The notes under the pieces were generated by a model. It had not been told where the DNA came from. It saw only the letters and a program-made list of their open reading frames with translations, and did not search any database. Shown piece after piece: positions 1 to 7,355 of a stretch of 20,889 nucleotides of DNA. This DNA is from JBIOWF01 sp044868295. GTDB taxonomy: Bacteria; Actinomycetota; Actinomycetes; Streptosporangiales; Streptosporangiaceae. Each line of letters starts with the position of its first letter. Position 1 is the first letter of the stretch. The position numbers and the translations under genes are program-made. The stretch spans positions 1-20,889 of the forward strand of contig JBIOWF010000309.1 in the NCBI GenBank assembly GCA_044868295.1, in the 5' to 3' direction.

Positions 1-484
1 CGAGCCCGTCCATGGTGAGGAACACCCGGCCGGTCGTCCTCCGTACGGTTCCGCCGGTGACCCACCGGGAGCCGCTCGTCATGCCCGGGGAGGCGGCCCG
101 CGCCGGCTGCGCGGCCCGCTGGTGCACGGTCCGGCGGCCGGCGCCCCACTCGGCCATGCCCCGGCTGGGCGTGCGCCGGTCCGGCTCCACGAGTATCGGC
201 AACACGCCCCTGGCCAGCGCGCCGACCCGGTCGACGACGGAGAGCAGGCCGATCGGGTGGGCCCGCGCCCGCCGCTCGGGTGTCCAGTACCCGTCCGGCG
301 CCGGTGCCGCCGTGTGCTCCACGACGTCCGCCACCGGCGGAACCTTCTTGATCTGCGGCCTGGCCCCACTCGAATGCGCGCCGGCCGCCCGGTCCGGCAG
401 GTCGGACGTGGCTCCGATCAGCGGTGCCCCCATGAGTCCGGCGACGAGCGGGGCAGCGAGAAATAAAGGGAGGCTCGGGGTCAT
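1..484 (-). CDS. Secreted trypsin-like serine peptidase, N-terminal part (runs off window)
   Basis: The minus-strand frame is open from an ATG at 484 to the window edge, giving 161 visible residues. An in-frame TAG lies just upstream, so this ATG is the first possible start. The N-terminus is hydrophobic (MTPSLPLFLAAPLVAG...) and looks like a secretion signal, although it lacks the usual basic residues. The identification rests on clear paralogy to the next gene upstream (536-1699). Both contain a GYW-T block about 60 residues in, and both contain G-S-(Q/R)-W-(T/V)-x-G-G-(A/T)-(I/V) followed by T-x-GRVF-(F/L)-T, which in the neighbour leads into the protease fold. The catalytic residues lie beyond the edge and cannot be checked. 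No strong ribosome site is visible. It follows its paralogue after 51 bp and may be co-transcribed with it. Confidence 0.75.
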   Translation of the reverse strand, partial: MTPSLPLFLAAPLVAGLMGAPLIGATSDLPDRAAGAHSSGARPQIKKVPPVADVVEHTAAPAPDGYWTPERRARAHPIGLLSVVDRVGALARGVLPILVEPDRRTPSRGMAEWGAGRRTVHQRAAQPARAASPGMTSGSRWVTGGTVRRTTGRVFLTMDGL

Positions 485-535
485 GGCAACCGAGTCTGGA
501 CTACTAGTCGTGTTCTTGTTGCTACTTTCGGTGAA

Positions 536-1699
536 TCAGGTCAGTTCGGTGCTCTGGGCAGCGTTGTAGACGGCCTGGGCCTCAGGCCCGAAGTACGGCC
601 CGAACATCCAGAAGTTGGCGAAGTTGTACTTGAAGCTGTTGACCGAGTTCAGCAGCCCCGCGCCGGTGCTCTCGTTGAAGTTGATGAACCAGGGGCCGCC
701 GCTGGAGCCGCCCGTCATGTTGCAGGTGAGCCCGACGTCCTCGGTCTGCATGTAGTCGTCGAACGCCCGGCCGCTGCAGTAGACCAGCTTCGACCCGTCG
801 TACGGCGAGGCCGCCGGATAGCCGAAGGAGTACATCTGGCGTCCCCTGGGCTGGTTGAACGCGATGCCCTGGCCGCCCACGACGTCAGTCAGGCTCTGGC
901 CGTTCAGCGGGGCGACGACGGCCGCGGCGAGGTCGTAGTTCATGTCCTCGCTGGAGCTCCACTGGGGCGTGGTGAGCAGGTTCGTCGCGGGCCAGGTGCC
1001 GTTCGGCCGGTTGCCCTGGTCGTAGCCGGGGACGAAGACCCAGTTGTTGTGGAACCCCCCGTTGAGCTTCACACAGTGCCCGGCTGTGATCACGACGCTC
1101 TTGTTGGCGCTGGTCACGACGTTGCCGGAGCAGGACGCGTTGCGCCCGGCGTCGGCACCGACGGTGACGGTGAAGAAGACCCGTCCGGCGGTCTTCACGA
1201 TCGCGCCGCCTCCGGTCCACTGCGAGCCGGAGCTGCGCGCGGAGGTGGCGGCCATGCCCGCCGTGGTGTCGGCGGTGAGTGTGGGCGCGATGGCGGCCGG
1301 CTTGCCCGCGGGAACGTCGAGCATCGCCGATGCGGCGGCGAACCGCCGCGAATCCGACGACGGGGCGTCGAGCGGCTTGGCCGCCGCCATTTTGGCCGCC
1401 GTCCAGTAGCCCTTGACGTCACGCTGCTCCGCCCTGCTGTCCGCCGCCTGGTGGACGACCGGGCGCGGGCCGGCGCTCGAAGCCGTGGCCCTCGAAGTCG
1501 TGGCCCTCGAAGTCGTGGCGCTGTCGGCGCTCGCGGCCGGGGCCAGGGCTCCGGCGGCGGCCAGGGCGGGGAGCGCGATCAGCGGAACGAGACGTCGCGC
1601 CGATCGGCGTCGCCGGGCGCGGCCCGAGGAACAGAGCCGTGTTCCTCCGGCACGACGGCCACCGAGTGTCCGAGCGAGCGCGACCAAAGACGGGTGCAT
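536..1699 (-). CDS. Secreted trypsin/V8-like serine peptidase (S1 family)
   Basis: This is a 387-residue precursor of an extracellular serine endopeptidase. The ATG at 1699 is chosen because GGAGGT (complement of 1704-1709) sits 4 bases upstream; the frame stays open for 39 more codons but without such a site. A basic stretch (SGRARRRRSARR) precedes a hydrophobic segment ending in an Ala-rich ASA-type cleavage region, which together form a long signal peptide. A Ser/Thr/Arg-rich linker and a roughly 100-residue propeptide-like region follow. The catalytic triad is legible: His208 in TAGHC, Asp256 in NYDLA and Ser333 in GGSSGGP. Paired cysteines near His208 and before Ser333 are typical of the fold. 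The substrate is unknown. The layout resembles Glu-specific V8-like proteases of actinomycetes, but specificity cannot be read from the sequence. A paralogue lies immediately downstream. Confidence 0.88.
   Translation of the reverse strand: MHPSLVALARTLGGRRAGGTRLCSSGRARRRRSARRLVPLIALPALAAAGALAPAASADSATTSRATTSRATASSAGPRPVVHQAADSRAEQRDVKGYWTAAKMAAAKPLDAPSSDSRRFAAASAMLDVPAGKPAAIAPTLTADTTAGMAATSARSSGSQWTGGGAIVKTAGRVFFTVTVGADAGRNASCSGNVVTSANKSVVITAGHCVKLNGGFHNNWVFVPGYDQGNRPNGTWPATNLLTTPQWSSSEDMNYDLAAAVVAPLNGQSLTDVVGGQGIAFNQPRGRQMYSFGYPAASPYDGSKLVYCSGRAFDDYMQTEDVGLTCNMTGGSSGGPWFINFNESTGAGLLNSVNSFKYNFANFWMFGPYFGPEAQAVYNAAQSTELT
1476..1520. repeat. Three 15-bp tandem repeats in peptidase linker
   Basis: There are three consecutive copies of CTCGAAG(C/T)CGTGGC(C/G). 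On the coding (minus) strand they encode a five-residue A-T-(T/A)-S-(R/S)-type repeat in the linker just after the signal peptide of the secreted peptidase. The units are in frame, so copy-number change would lengthen or shorten the linker without breaking the gene. Confidence 0.85.
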
Positions 1700-1872
1700 G
1701 CGTACCTCCGTGATCGGATGTCCTGACGGGCGAAGGTAGCGACGGCCCCGGCGAGATTTCTCTTGATTCACGCATACGGATATGAGCAGATTCAGGCATC
1801 CATACACTGGTTTCACGTGGGTCTCTGCGGTCCCGCATCGCAGCGGCGCGTCAGGGCGGCATGGGAAGTTGG

Positions 1873-1878
1873 GACAAT
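1873..1878 (+). promoter_or_regulatory. Possible -10 element for leaderless dxr
   Basis: GACAAT lies exactly 6 bases before the GTG at 1885. That is the spacing expected if transcription starts at the GTG itself. No ribosome site precedes this GTG. No -35 match is seen at 17-18 bp. The same geometry recurs in front of the acetyltransferase gene at 6463. Confidence 0.3.
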
Positions 1879-1884
1879 GGGACC

Positions 1885-3075
1885 GTGACTTCCGAACCCA
1901 GCCCCCGGTCGATCGTCGTGCTCGGCTCGACCGGCTCGATCGGCACCCAGGCGCTCGACGTCGTCGCCCGCAACCCCGGCCGGTTCCGGGTGGTGGCCCT
2001 CGCCGCGGGGGGAGGGCGGGTCGACCTGCTCGCCCGCCAGGCCACCGAGTTCGGTGCCGAGGCCGTCGCGGTGGCCGACGCGGCAGCCGTACCGGCCTTG
2101 AAGGAGGCGCTGGCCGCGCGCGGCGCCGAGCCGGTCGTCCTCGCGGGGCCCGACGGGGTCGCCGAGGCGGCGGCGTGGCACGCCGAGCCGGCTCCGATCG
2201 TGCTCAACGGGATCACCGGAGCGCTCGGACTCACCTCGACGCTGGCCGCGCTGGCCGCCGGGCGGGTGCTGGCGCTGGCCAACAAGGAGTCGCTGATCAT
2301 CGGCGGGCCTCTGGTGAAGCGTCTGGCCAAGCCCGGGCAGCTGCTGCCGGTGGACTCCGAGCACAGCGCGCTCGCGCAGTGCCTGTGGGCGGCCGGTCCG
2401 TCAGGGGAGGACGCGCGAGCCGTACGGCGCCTGATCGTGACCGCGAGCGGCGGGCCGTTCCGGGGGAGGAGCCGCGCGGAGTTGGCGGACGTGACCCCGG
2501 AGATGGCCCTCAACCACCCGACCTGGAACATGGGCCCGGTGATCACGATCAATTCGGCCACGCTGGTCAACAAGGGGCTGGAGGTCATCGAGGCGCATCT
2601 GCTCTTCGACATCGGCTTCGACCGGATCGAGGTCGTGGTCCACCCGCAGTCGGTGATCCATTCGATGGTCGAGTTCGTCGACGGGTCGACGATCGCCCAG
2701 GCGAGCCCGCCCGACATGCGCCTGCCGATCTCTCTGGCCCTGGGGTTTCCCGATCGGGTCGCGGACGCGTCGCCCGCCGTCGACTGGACCACGGCGCACA
2801 CGTGGACCTTCGAGCCGCTCGACGACGAGGCATTCCCCGCCGTCGTGCTGGCCCGCCACGTCGGCACTCAGGGCGGTACGGCTCCCGCCGTCTACAACGC
2901 GGCCAACGAGGAGTGCGTGGAGGCGTTCCGCAAAGGCGGGCTGCCGTTCCTCGGCATCCTCGACACGGTCGCCCGGGTGGTCTCCGAGCACACGCCCGGC
3001 CCGGCATCGTCGGTGGACGAGGTCCTCGAAGCCGACGCCTGGGCCAGGGCCCGGGCCCGGGAGCTCACGATCTGA
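1885..3075 (+). CDS. dxr: 1-deoxy-D-xylulose 5-phosphate reductoisomerase
   Basis: This cytosolic enzyme rearranges and reduces 1-deoxyxylulose 5-phosphate to 2-C-methylerythritol 4-phosphate with NADPH and a divalent metal; it is the second step of the MEP isoprenoid pathway and the fosmidomycin target. The 396 residues match the usual length. Family motifs appear in order: the nucleotide loop GSTGSIGTQ (residues 14-22), NKESLI, the metal-binding DSEHSAL, GGPFRGR, HPTWNMG, a Lys/Glu-rich NKGLEVIEAHLLF helix, and HPQSVIHSMVEF. The start is uncertain. ATG 1861 would add eight residues (MGSWDNGT) with only a weak ribosome site. GTG 1885 is preferred because homologues begin close to the GSTGSIG loop and a -10-like GACAAT sits 6 bases before it. 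ispG follows in the same direction after 145 bp. The site-2 protease gene usually between them is absent. Confidence 0.95.
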   Translation: MTSEPSPRSIVVLGSTGSIGTQALDVVARNPGRFRVVALAAGGGRVDLLARQATEFGAEAVAVADAAAVPALKEALAARGAEPVVLAGPDGVAEAAAWHAEPAPIVLNGITGALGLTSTLAALAAGRVLALANKESLIIGGPLVKRLAKPGQLLPVDSEHSALAQCLWAAGPSGEDARAVRRLIVTASGGPFRGRSRAELADVTPEMALNHPTWNMGPVITINSATLVNKGLEVIEAHLLFDIGFDRIEVVVHPQSVIHSMVEFVDGSTIAQASPPDMRLPISLALGFPDRVADASPAVDWTTAHTWTFEPLDDEAFPAVVLARHVGTQGGTAPAVYNAANEECVEAFRKGGLPFLGILDTVARVVSEHTPGPASSVDEVLEADAWARARARELTI

Positions 3076-3118
3076 CGATCTGACGATCTGGTGCTCTGGT
3101 GCTCTGGTGCTCTGGTGC
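3067..3118 (+). repeat. Two adjoining octamer tandem arrays at the dxr stop
   Basis: Three copies of ACGATCTG (3067-3090) are followed directly by three and a half copies of GTGCTCTG (3091-3118). The two octamers share the CTG end, so the second array looks like a diverged continuation of the first. The dxr stop codon TGA (3073-3075) lies inside the first unit, so the array starts within the coding sequence and fills the first 43 bp of the dxr-ispG gap. Confidence 0.9.
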
Positions 3119-3157
3119 GAGGCGGGGCGCGTGGGCGGAGGCGGTCACGTGATTGCC

Positions 3158-3163
3158 TAGACT
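3158..3163 (+). promoter_or_regulatory. Candidate -10 box for ispG
   Basis: TAGACT matches the actinobacterial TANNNT -10 pattern and lies 57 bases before the ispG ATG. No good -35 is seen at the standard distance. If real, ispG has its own promoter downstream of the octamer repeats rather than depending on dxr transcription. Confidence 0.35.
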
Positions 3164-3220
3164 GAGGGGGTCGGGACCGCGCCCCCGGCAGTCGGCGTCC
3201 CAATTACACAAGGTGCTGAA

Positions 3221-4381
3221 ATGTCTGTTGATCTGGGGATTCCCTCCAGAAAGATCGAGCCGATCGCCAAGCGGCGTGTGTCGCGTCAGATAATGGTCGG
3301 CTCGGTTCCGGTCGGCGGGGACGCGCCCGTCTCGGTGCAGTCCATGACCACCACGCTGACCTCCGACGTCAACGCCACGCTGCAGCAGATCGCCGAGCTC
3401 ACCGCGTCGGGCTGCCAGATCGTCCGGGTCGCGGTTCCGTCCCAGGACGACGCGGACGCGCTGCCGGTGATCGCCCGGAAGTCGCAGATCCCGGTGATCG
3501 CGGACATTCACTTCCAGCCGAAGTACGTCTTCGCGGCGATCGAGGCCGGCTGCGCGGCCGTGCGGGTCAACCCCGGCAACATCAAGAAGTTCGACGACAA
3601 GGTCGGCGAGATCGCCCGGGCCGCCGCGGACGCCGGCACCCCGATCCGCATCGGCGTCAACGCCGGCTCGCTCGACCCGCGCCTGCTCCAGAAGTACGGC
3701 AAGGCCACCCCGGAGGCCTTGGTCGAGTCGGCGCTGTGGGAGTGCTCGCTGTTCGAGGAGCACGGCTTCCGCGACATCAAGATCTCGGTGAAGCACAACG
3801 ACCCGGTCGTGATGATCAAGGCCTATCGGCTGCTGGCCCAGTGGTGCGACTACCCGCTGCACCTCGGCGTCACCGAGGCGGGCCCGGCCTTCCAGGGCAC
3901 CATCAAGTCCGCCGTGGCGTTCGGCTCGCTGCTGGCCGACGGCATCGGCGACACGATCCGCGTCTCGCTCTCCGCGCCGCCCGTCGAGGAGGTCAAGGTC
4001 GGCATCCAGATCCTGGAGTCGCTGAACCTGCGCGAGCGCGGCCTGGAGATCGTTTCCTGCCCGTCCTGCGGGCGGGCCCAGGTGGACGTCTACACGCTGG
4101 CCGAGCAGGTGCACGCCGGCCTCGACGGCCTGAAGGTCCCGCTGCGCGTGGCCGTGATGGGCTGCGTCGTCAACGGGCCGGGAGAGGCCCGTGAGGCCGA
4201 CCTCGGCGTCGCCTCGGGCAACGGCAAGGGCCAGATCTTCGTGAAGGGCGAGGTCATCAAGACCGTCCCCGAGTCCCAGATCGTCGAGACCCTCATCGAG
4301 GAGGCGCTGCGCCTCGCCGAGGAGATGGGCGTCGACCTCGACGACGAGGACGCGCCCGGCCCCGAGGTCGTCGTCCGCTAG
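3221..4381 (+). CDS. ispG: 4-hydroxy-3-methylbut-2-enyl diphosphate synthase (IspG/GcpE)
   Basis: This cytosolic [4Fe-4S] enzyme reductively opens methylerythritol cyclodiphosphate to HMBPP, the penultimate MEP step. The 386 residues are the normal bacterial (non-plant) length. The N-terminal TIM-barrel part shows VQSMTTT, RVAVPSQ, ADIHF and RVNPGNI. The C-terminal iron-sulfur domain has the three cluster cysteines, Cys280 and Cys283 in SCPSCGR and Cys315 in MGCVVNGPGE, plus the fourth cluster ligand or catalytic Glu322. The ATG is preceded by AAGGTG five bases upstream. The C-terminal tail is acidic (DLDDEDAPG), and its coding DNA is partly duplicated just past the stop codon. It is co-directional with dxr, with no site-2 protease gene between them. 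Confidence 0.97.
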   Translation: MSVDLGIPSRKIEPIAKRRVSRQIMVGSVPVGGDAPVSVQSMTTTLTSDVNATLQQIAELTASGCQIVRVAVPSQDDADALPVIARKSQIPVIADIHFQPKYVFAAIEAGCAAVRVNPGNIKKFDDKVGEIARAAADAGTPIRIGVNAGSLDPRLLQKYGKATPEALVESALWECSLFEEHGFRDIKISVKHNDPVVMIKAYRLLAQWCDYPLHLGVTEAGPAFQGTIKSAVAFGSLLADGIGDTIRVSLSAPPVEEVKVGIQILESLNLRERGLEIVSCPSCGRAQVDVYTLAEQVHAGLDGLKVPLRVAVMGCVVNGPGEAREADLGVASGNGKGQIFVKGEVIKTVPESQIVETLIEEALRLAEEMGVDLDDEDAPGPEVVVR

Positions 4382-4428
4382 ACAACACCCTCGCGCCCGG
4401 CCTCCAGGTCGTCGTCCGCTGGACAACA
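4351..4428 (+). repeat. 37-bp direct near-duplication of the ispG 3' end
   Basis: Positions 4351-4387, which include the last codons and the TAG of ispG, recur at 4392-4428 with three mismatches and a period of 41 bp. In the second copy the TAG has become TGG. Because 41 is not a multiple of three, the second copy is not an in-frame extension. Confidence 0.85.
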
Positions 4429-4478
4429 GCCTGCGGCCCGCGACACAAAGCAATGTGTTGACTACAGACTGGTAAGCA

Positions 4479-4507
4479 TTGGGGTGTGCGGGCGGTAGCC
4501 GTACGAT
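4479..4507 (+). promoter_or_regulatory. Possible promoter of the secreted hydrolase
   Basis: TTGGGG (4479-4484) and TACGAT (4502-4507) are separated by 17 bp. The -10 fits TANNNT and the -35 keeps the TTG core. The hydrolase start codon follows 48 bp later. A second TTGACT at 4458 has no matching -10. This is weak but positioned as expected. Confidence 0.3.
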
Positions 4508-4555
4508 CACGTGCTGGAAGCTGGCCTCTGCCGAGCGAGCAGAGGGAGTGTGCCG

Positions 4556-6241
4556 GTGAAGCGGGTCGTCGTAGTGGTCGCGGGCGTGGCGGTGCTGGCC
4601 GCCGGGCTGGGTGGTGCCGAGCAGGCCGACGCCCGGTCCGGCCCGCCGGTGAGAGAGATCGTCTGGGGGCCGTGCGAGGACGCCAAGCCGTCATCCGGGG
4701 CACTCGGCAACGTTCTCAGCAGGATCGGCCAGGGAGGCGGCCAGGCCACCCGTCACGTGGTGGGCGGCATGCCCTCCAGGAGCAGGCCGGCATCGACCCC
4801 GGTCGAATGCGCGACCGTCCAGGTGCCGCTCGACTACGCCGAGCCGTACGGCCAGCGGATCACGCTGGCGCTGAACCGGATCAAGGGCACGGTCAGCCCG
4901 GACCACAACCATCTGGGCGCGCTGCTCGTCAACCCGGGCGGGCCGGGCGCCTCCGGGCGGAATCTGGCCAAGTACGTCGCGTCGGCTCTGCCGAAGGACG
5001 TCGCGGCCCGGTTCGACGTGATCGGGTTCGACCCGCGGGGTGTCGGGGCGAGCAAGCCCTCGATCAGCTGCGTGGACGCCGAGCGCTACTACGCCGCCCC
5101 GCGGCCGGACAACGTGCCGCACAGCAAGGCCGACGAGAGCCGGCTGGTCGATCGCGCCCGCGAGTACGCCGAAGGCTGCGGCAACCGGTGGGCCTGGTTC
5201 CTGCCCTACCTGACGACCGAGAACACGGCCCGCGACATGGACGCGATCCGGCAGGCCCTCGGCGAGGAGAAGATCAGCTATCTCGGCTACTCGTACGGCA
5301 CCTATCTCGGCTCGGTCTACGCCACGATGTTCCCGGAGCGGGTGCGCCGACTGGTGCTGGACAGCGTCGTGGACCCCAAGGGCGTCTGGTACGACGCGAA
5401 CCTCGCCCAGGACTTCGCCTTCGACCAGCGGCATCGCGACTTCTTCGGCTGGGTGGCCAGGCACGACGACGTCTACCGGCTGGGCCGCACCCAGTCGGCG
5501 GTGAACTTCGCCTGGTACTCGATGCGGAACCGGCTCCACGAGAAGCCGGCCGGGGGCGTCGTCGGCCCCAGCGAACTGGACGACGTCTACACCGTCGGCG
5601 GCTACACGAACACTCTGTGGCCACGACTTGCCCAGGCCTTCTCGGACTATGTGCGCAAGGGCGGCACCGACGGCCTCGTCGCGGCGTTCCGCGAACAGTC
5701 GGGGGACCTCGCCCAGGCGGAGAACGGCTACGCCGTCTACCTTGGCGTCGAGTGCCGCGACGCCCAATGGCCACGTGACTGGAACCGCTGGCGCACGGAC
5801 ACGCTCGCTGTGCACTCCAGGGCGCCGTTCCTGGCCTGGCCGAACGCCGTCTACAACGCGCCCTGCGCGTTCTGGCCGGAACCCGGCGGCACTCCCGTGG
5901 CGGTGGGGGCCGAGAAGCTGCCGCCGGTCCTGCTGCTCCAGGCCAGGCGCGACCCGGCCACGCCGTTCGGCGGCGCGCTGCGCGAGCGGCGGCTGTTCCC
6001 GACCGCGAGTCTGGTGACCGAGCCGGGCGGCAACCACGGCGTCGCGCTCGCCGGGAACACCTGCGCCGACCGCTACCTCGCCGACTATCTGCGGGACGCG
6101 ACCCTGCCGGCGCGCCGTGCGTCCGGCCGAGGACCGGACGCGACCTGTCCCGCGCAGCCCGAGCCCCGTCCCATCGTCCGGATGAACGCCGGGCCGGAGC
6201 GGCGGCATCTTCTGCTGACCCGCCTGCTGCTGGGGCGCTGA
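4556..6241 (+). CDS. Secreted alpha/beta hydrolase, tripeptidyl aminopeptidase-like (S33, TAP-like C-terminus)
   Basis: This is a 561-residue exported serine hydrolase of the Streptomyces SlpD/SlpE tripeptidyl-aminopeptidase type, expected to remove N-terminal peptides outside the cell. GTG 4556 is chosen because AGGGAG lies 7 bases upstream and the product then starts VKR followed by a hydrophobic stretch ending in an Ala-rich site, a standard signal peptide. There is no lipobox cysteine. The oxyanion region LLVNPGGPGASG and the GFDPRGVG motif precede the nucleophile elbow GYSYGTYLG with Ser246. Asp466 (ARRDPATP) and His494 (GGNHGV) complete the triad in the TAP-like C-terminal domain. A Gly/Ser-rich insert lies near residues 45-80. 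The gene sits between ispG and the GNAT gene, which are often direct neighbours in relatives, and both its flanks carry direct repeats. Confidence 0.88.
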   Translation: MKRVVVVVAGVAVLAAGLGGAEQADARSGPPVREIVWGPCEDAKPSSGALGNVLSRIGQGGGQATRHVVGGMPSRSRPASTPVECATVQVPLDYAEPYGQRITLALNRIKGTVSPDHNHLGALLVNPGGPGASGRNLAKYVASALPKDVAARFDVIGFDPRGVGASKPSISCVDAERYYAAPRPDNVPHSKADESRLVDRAREYAEGCGNRWAWFLPYLTTENTARDMDAIRQALGEEKISYLGYSYGTYLGSVYATMFPERVRRLVLDSVVDPKGVWYDANLAQDFAFDQRHRDFFGWVARHDDVYRLGRTQSAVNFAWYSMRNRLHEKPAGGVVGPSELDDVYTVGGYTNTLWPRLAQAFSDYVRKGGTDGLVAAFREQSGDLAQAENGYAVYLGVECRDAQWPRDWNRWRTDTLAVHSRAPFLAWPNAVYNAPCAFWPEPGGTPVAVGAEKLPPVLLLQARRDPATPFGGALRERRLFPTASLVTEPGGNHGVALAGNTCADRYLADYLRDATLPARRASGRGPDATCPAQPEPRPIVRMNAGPERRHLLLTRLLLGR

Positions 6242-6267
6242 CGCTCGCGCCGCCCGCTCCGGACCGT

Positions 6268-6283
6268 CCCGCCCCACGGCGGG
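6268..6283 (+). terminator. Short GC hairpin after the hydrolase gene
   Basis: CCCGCC and GGCGGG form a perfect 6-bp stem with a 4-base loop, 26 bases past the hydrolase stop. There is no T-tract, so it is only a possible terminator of the GC-hairpin type. Confidence 0.3.
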
Positions 6284-6287
6284 CCAC

Positions 6288-6408
6288 GCGCTGAAGGGAT
6301 CATCTCGACCGCATATTGATGGCACGCCTGAAGGACGGGACACCCTGAAGGATGCCTTGACAGGACGCCTTGAAGGGACGGTGTGTTGGGCCGCCTTGAA
6401 GGGACGGC
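6288..6408 (+). repeat. Cluster of about six degenerate GCCTTGAAGGGACGG repeats
   Basis: Copies start near 6288, 6325, 6342, 6354, 6367 and 6393. The last two share 15 identical bases (GCCTTGAAGGGACGG) 26 bp apart; earlier copies are diverged (CGCCTGAAGGACGGG, CCCTGAAGGATGCC, GCCTTGACAGGACG). The spacing is irregular. They fill most of the 221-bp gap before the acetyltransferase gene, and I see no gene in it. Confidence 0.7.
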
Positions 6409-6450
6409 GCTTCCAGGCGGGCGGTAACTTCCAAAATCGACACCGTCGCG

Positions 6451-6456
6451 TAGGCT
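6451..6456 (+). promoter_or_regulatory. Candidate -10 box for a leaderless acetyltransferase mRNA
   Basis: TAGGCT matches TANNNT and ends 6 bases before the GTG at 6463. This predicts a transcript starting at the start codon, consistent with the lack of any ribosome site. No convincing -35 is seen. Confidence 0.45.
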
Positions 6457-6462
6457 TGGCGC

Positions 6463-7308
6463 GTGATGCTGCGTACATCGGCGTCGCGCGTGCTCGACGA
6501 CAACGATCGAGACGAGGTGCTCGCGCTCCTCGACTCTGATCCGGTCGCCAACGTCTTCGTCGCCTCCCGGATCCGGGCCGTGGGCCTGAGCCCGTCCAGG
6601 CTGGGCGGCCAGATGTGGGGATTCGGCCCGCGTGGCGGGCTGACGTCCCTGTGCTACGCCGGGGCCAACCTGGTCCCGGTGCAGGCCAGTCGCGAAGCCC
6701 TGCACGCGTTCGCCGACCGGGCGCGCAAGCAGGGGCGCCGTTGCTCCTCGATCGTCGGCCCGGCCGGTGCCGTCGAGCAGCTGTGGGAGCGGCTTGAGCC
6801 GCACTGGGGGCACGCGCGGGCGATCCGGTGGGCTCAGCCGGTCATGGCGACAGGCTCCGCTCCGCTCATCGATCCCGATCCGCTCGTACGGAGGGTCCGC
6901 CCGGAGGAGTTCGGCATCCTGCTGCCCGCGTGCGTGGCGATGTTCACCGAGGAGGTCGGTGTCTCCCCGGACAACGGCGACGGCGGCGCCCTTTACCGCT
7001 CACGGGTCGCCGAGCTGATCCGCATCGGCCGCTCGTACGCGCGGATCGAGGACGGCAAGGTGGTCTTCAAGGCCGAGATCGGCGCGATCACGCCGCAGGC
7101 GTGCCAGGTCCAGGGCGTCTGGGTCGATCCGGATATGCGCGGGCGCGGCCACGCCGCCGCCGGGATGGCCGCAGTCGTCGAGCAGGCGCTGAAGTACTTC
7201 GCACCCCTCGTCACCCTCTACGTGAACGACTACAACCTCCCGGCCAGGGCCGCCTACCGAAGGGTCGGCTTCCGCGAGGTCGACACGTTCATGTCCGTCC
7301 TGTTCTGA
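6463..7308 (+). CDS. DUF4081-GNAT family N-acetyltransferase
   Basis: This 281-residue protein has two parts. The N-terminal half (about residues 1-130) resembles DUF4081. The C-terminal half is a GNAT fold with an acetyl-CoA pyrophosphate loop, V-x-PDMRGRGHAAAGM, after the strand CQVQGVWV, and a terminal NLPARAAYRRVGF motif. It should transfer an acetyl group to an amine; the acceptor is unknown. Members of this family are commonly encoded near ispG in actinobacteria, as here, which supports the call. GTG 6463 and ATG 6466 are adjacent possible starts. The GTG is preferred because a -10-like TAGGCT sits exactly 6 bases upstream and no ribosome site exists, as for a leaderless transcript. It converges with the SRPBCC gene 47 bp downstream. 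Confidence 0.88.
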   Translation: MMLRTSASRVLDDNDRDEVLALLDSDPVANVFVASRIRAVGLSPSRLGGQMWGFGPRGGLTSLCYAGANLVPVQASREALHAFADRARKQGRRCSSIVGPAGAVEQLWERLEPHWGHARAIRWAQPVMATGSAPLIDPDPLVRRVRPEEFGILLPACVAMFTEEVGVSPDNGDGGALYRSRVAELIRIGRSYARIEDGKVVFKAEIGAITPQACQVQGVWVDPDMRGRGHAAAGMAAVVEQALKYFAPLVTLYVNDYNLPARAAYRRVGFREVDTFMSVLF

Positions 7309-7355
7309 CCTGGTACCGCTCTCGCCCCTTGATCGGCCTCACGTCGTCGTCACCA

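Noticed and set aside
12..569. Plus-strand open frame of 185 codons at the left edge
   Set aside because: It has Arg/Pro-rich composition without family motifs, and it is antisense to the peptidase paralogue whose minus-strand translation matches its neighbour.
1771..1784. CATACGGATATG, resembling half-sites of the TetR operators
   Set aside because: It shares only CATACG with them, has no second arm of the CGTATGG type, and is 6.5 kb away from the regulator.
3065..4510. Long minus-strand open frame opposite ispG
   Set aside because: It is the complement of a confidently identified ispG; its Asp/Leu/Gly/Arg-rich sequence is the usual shadow in GC-rich DNA.
4691..6478. Minus-strand open frame of nearly 600 codons opposite the secreted hydrolase
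   Set aside because: The plus strand has a signal peptide, catalytic triad and ribosome site; the opposite frame has none and is Arg/Val/Gly-rich.
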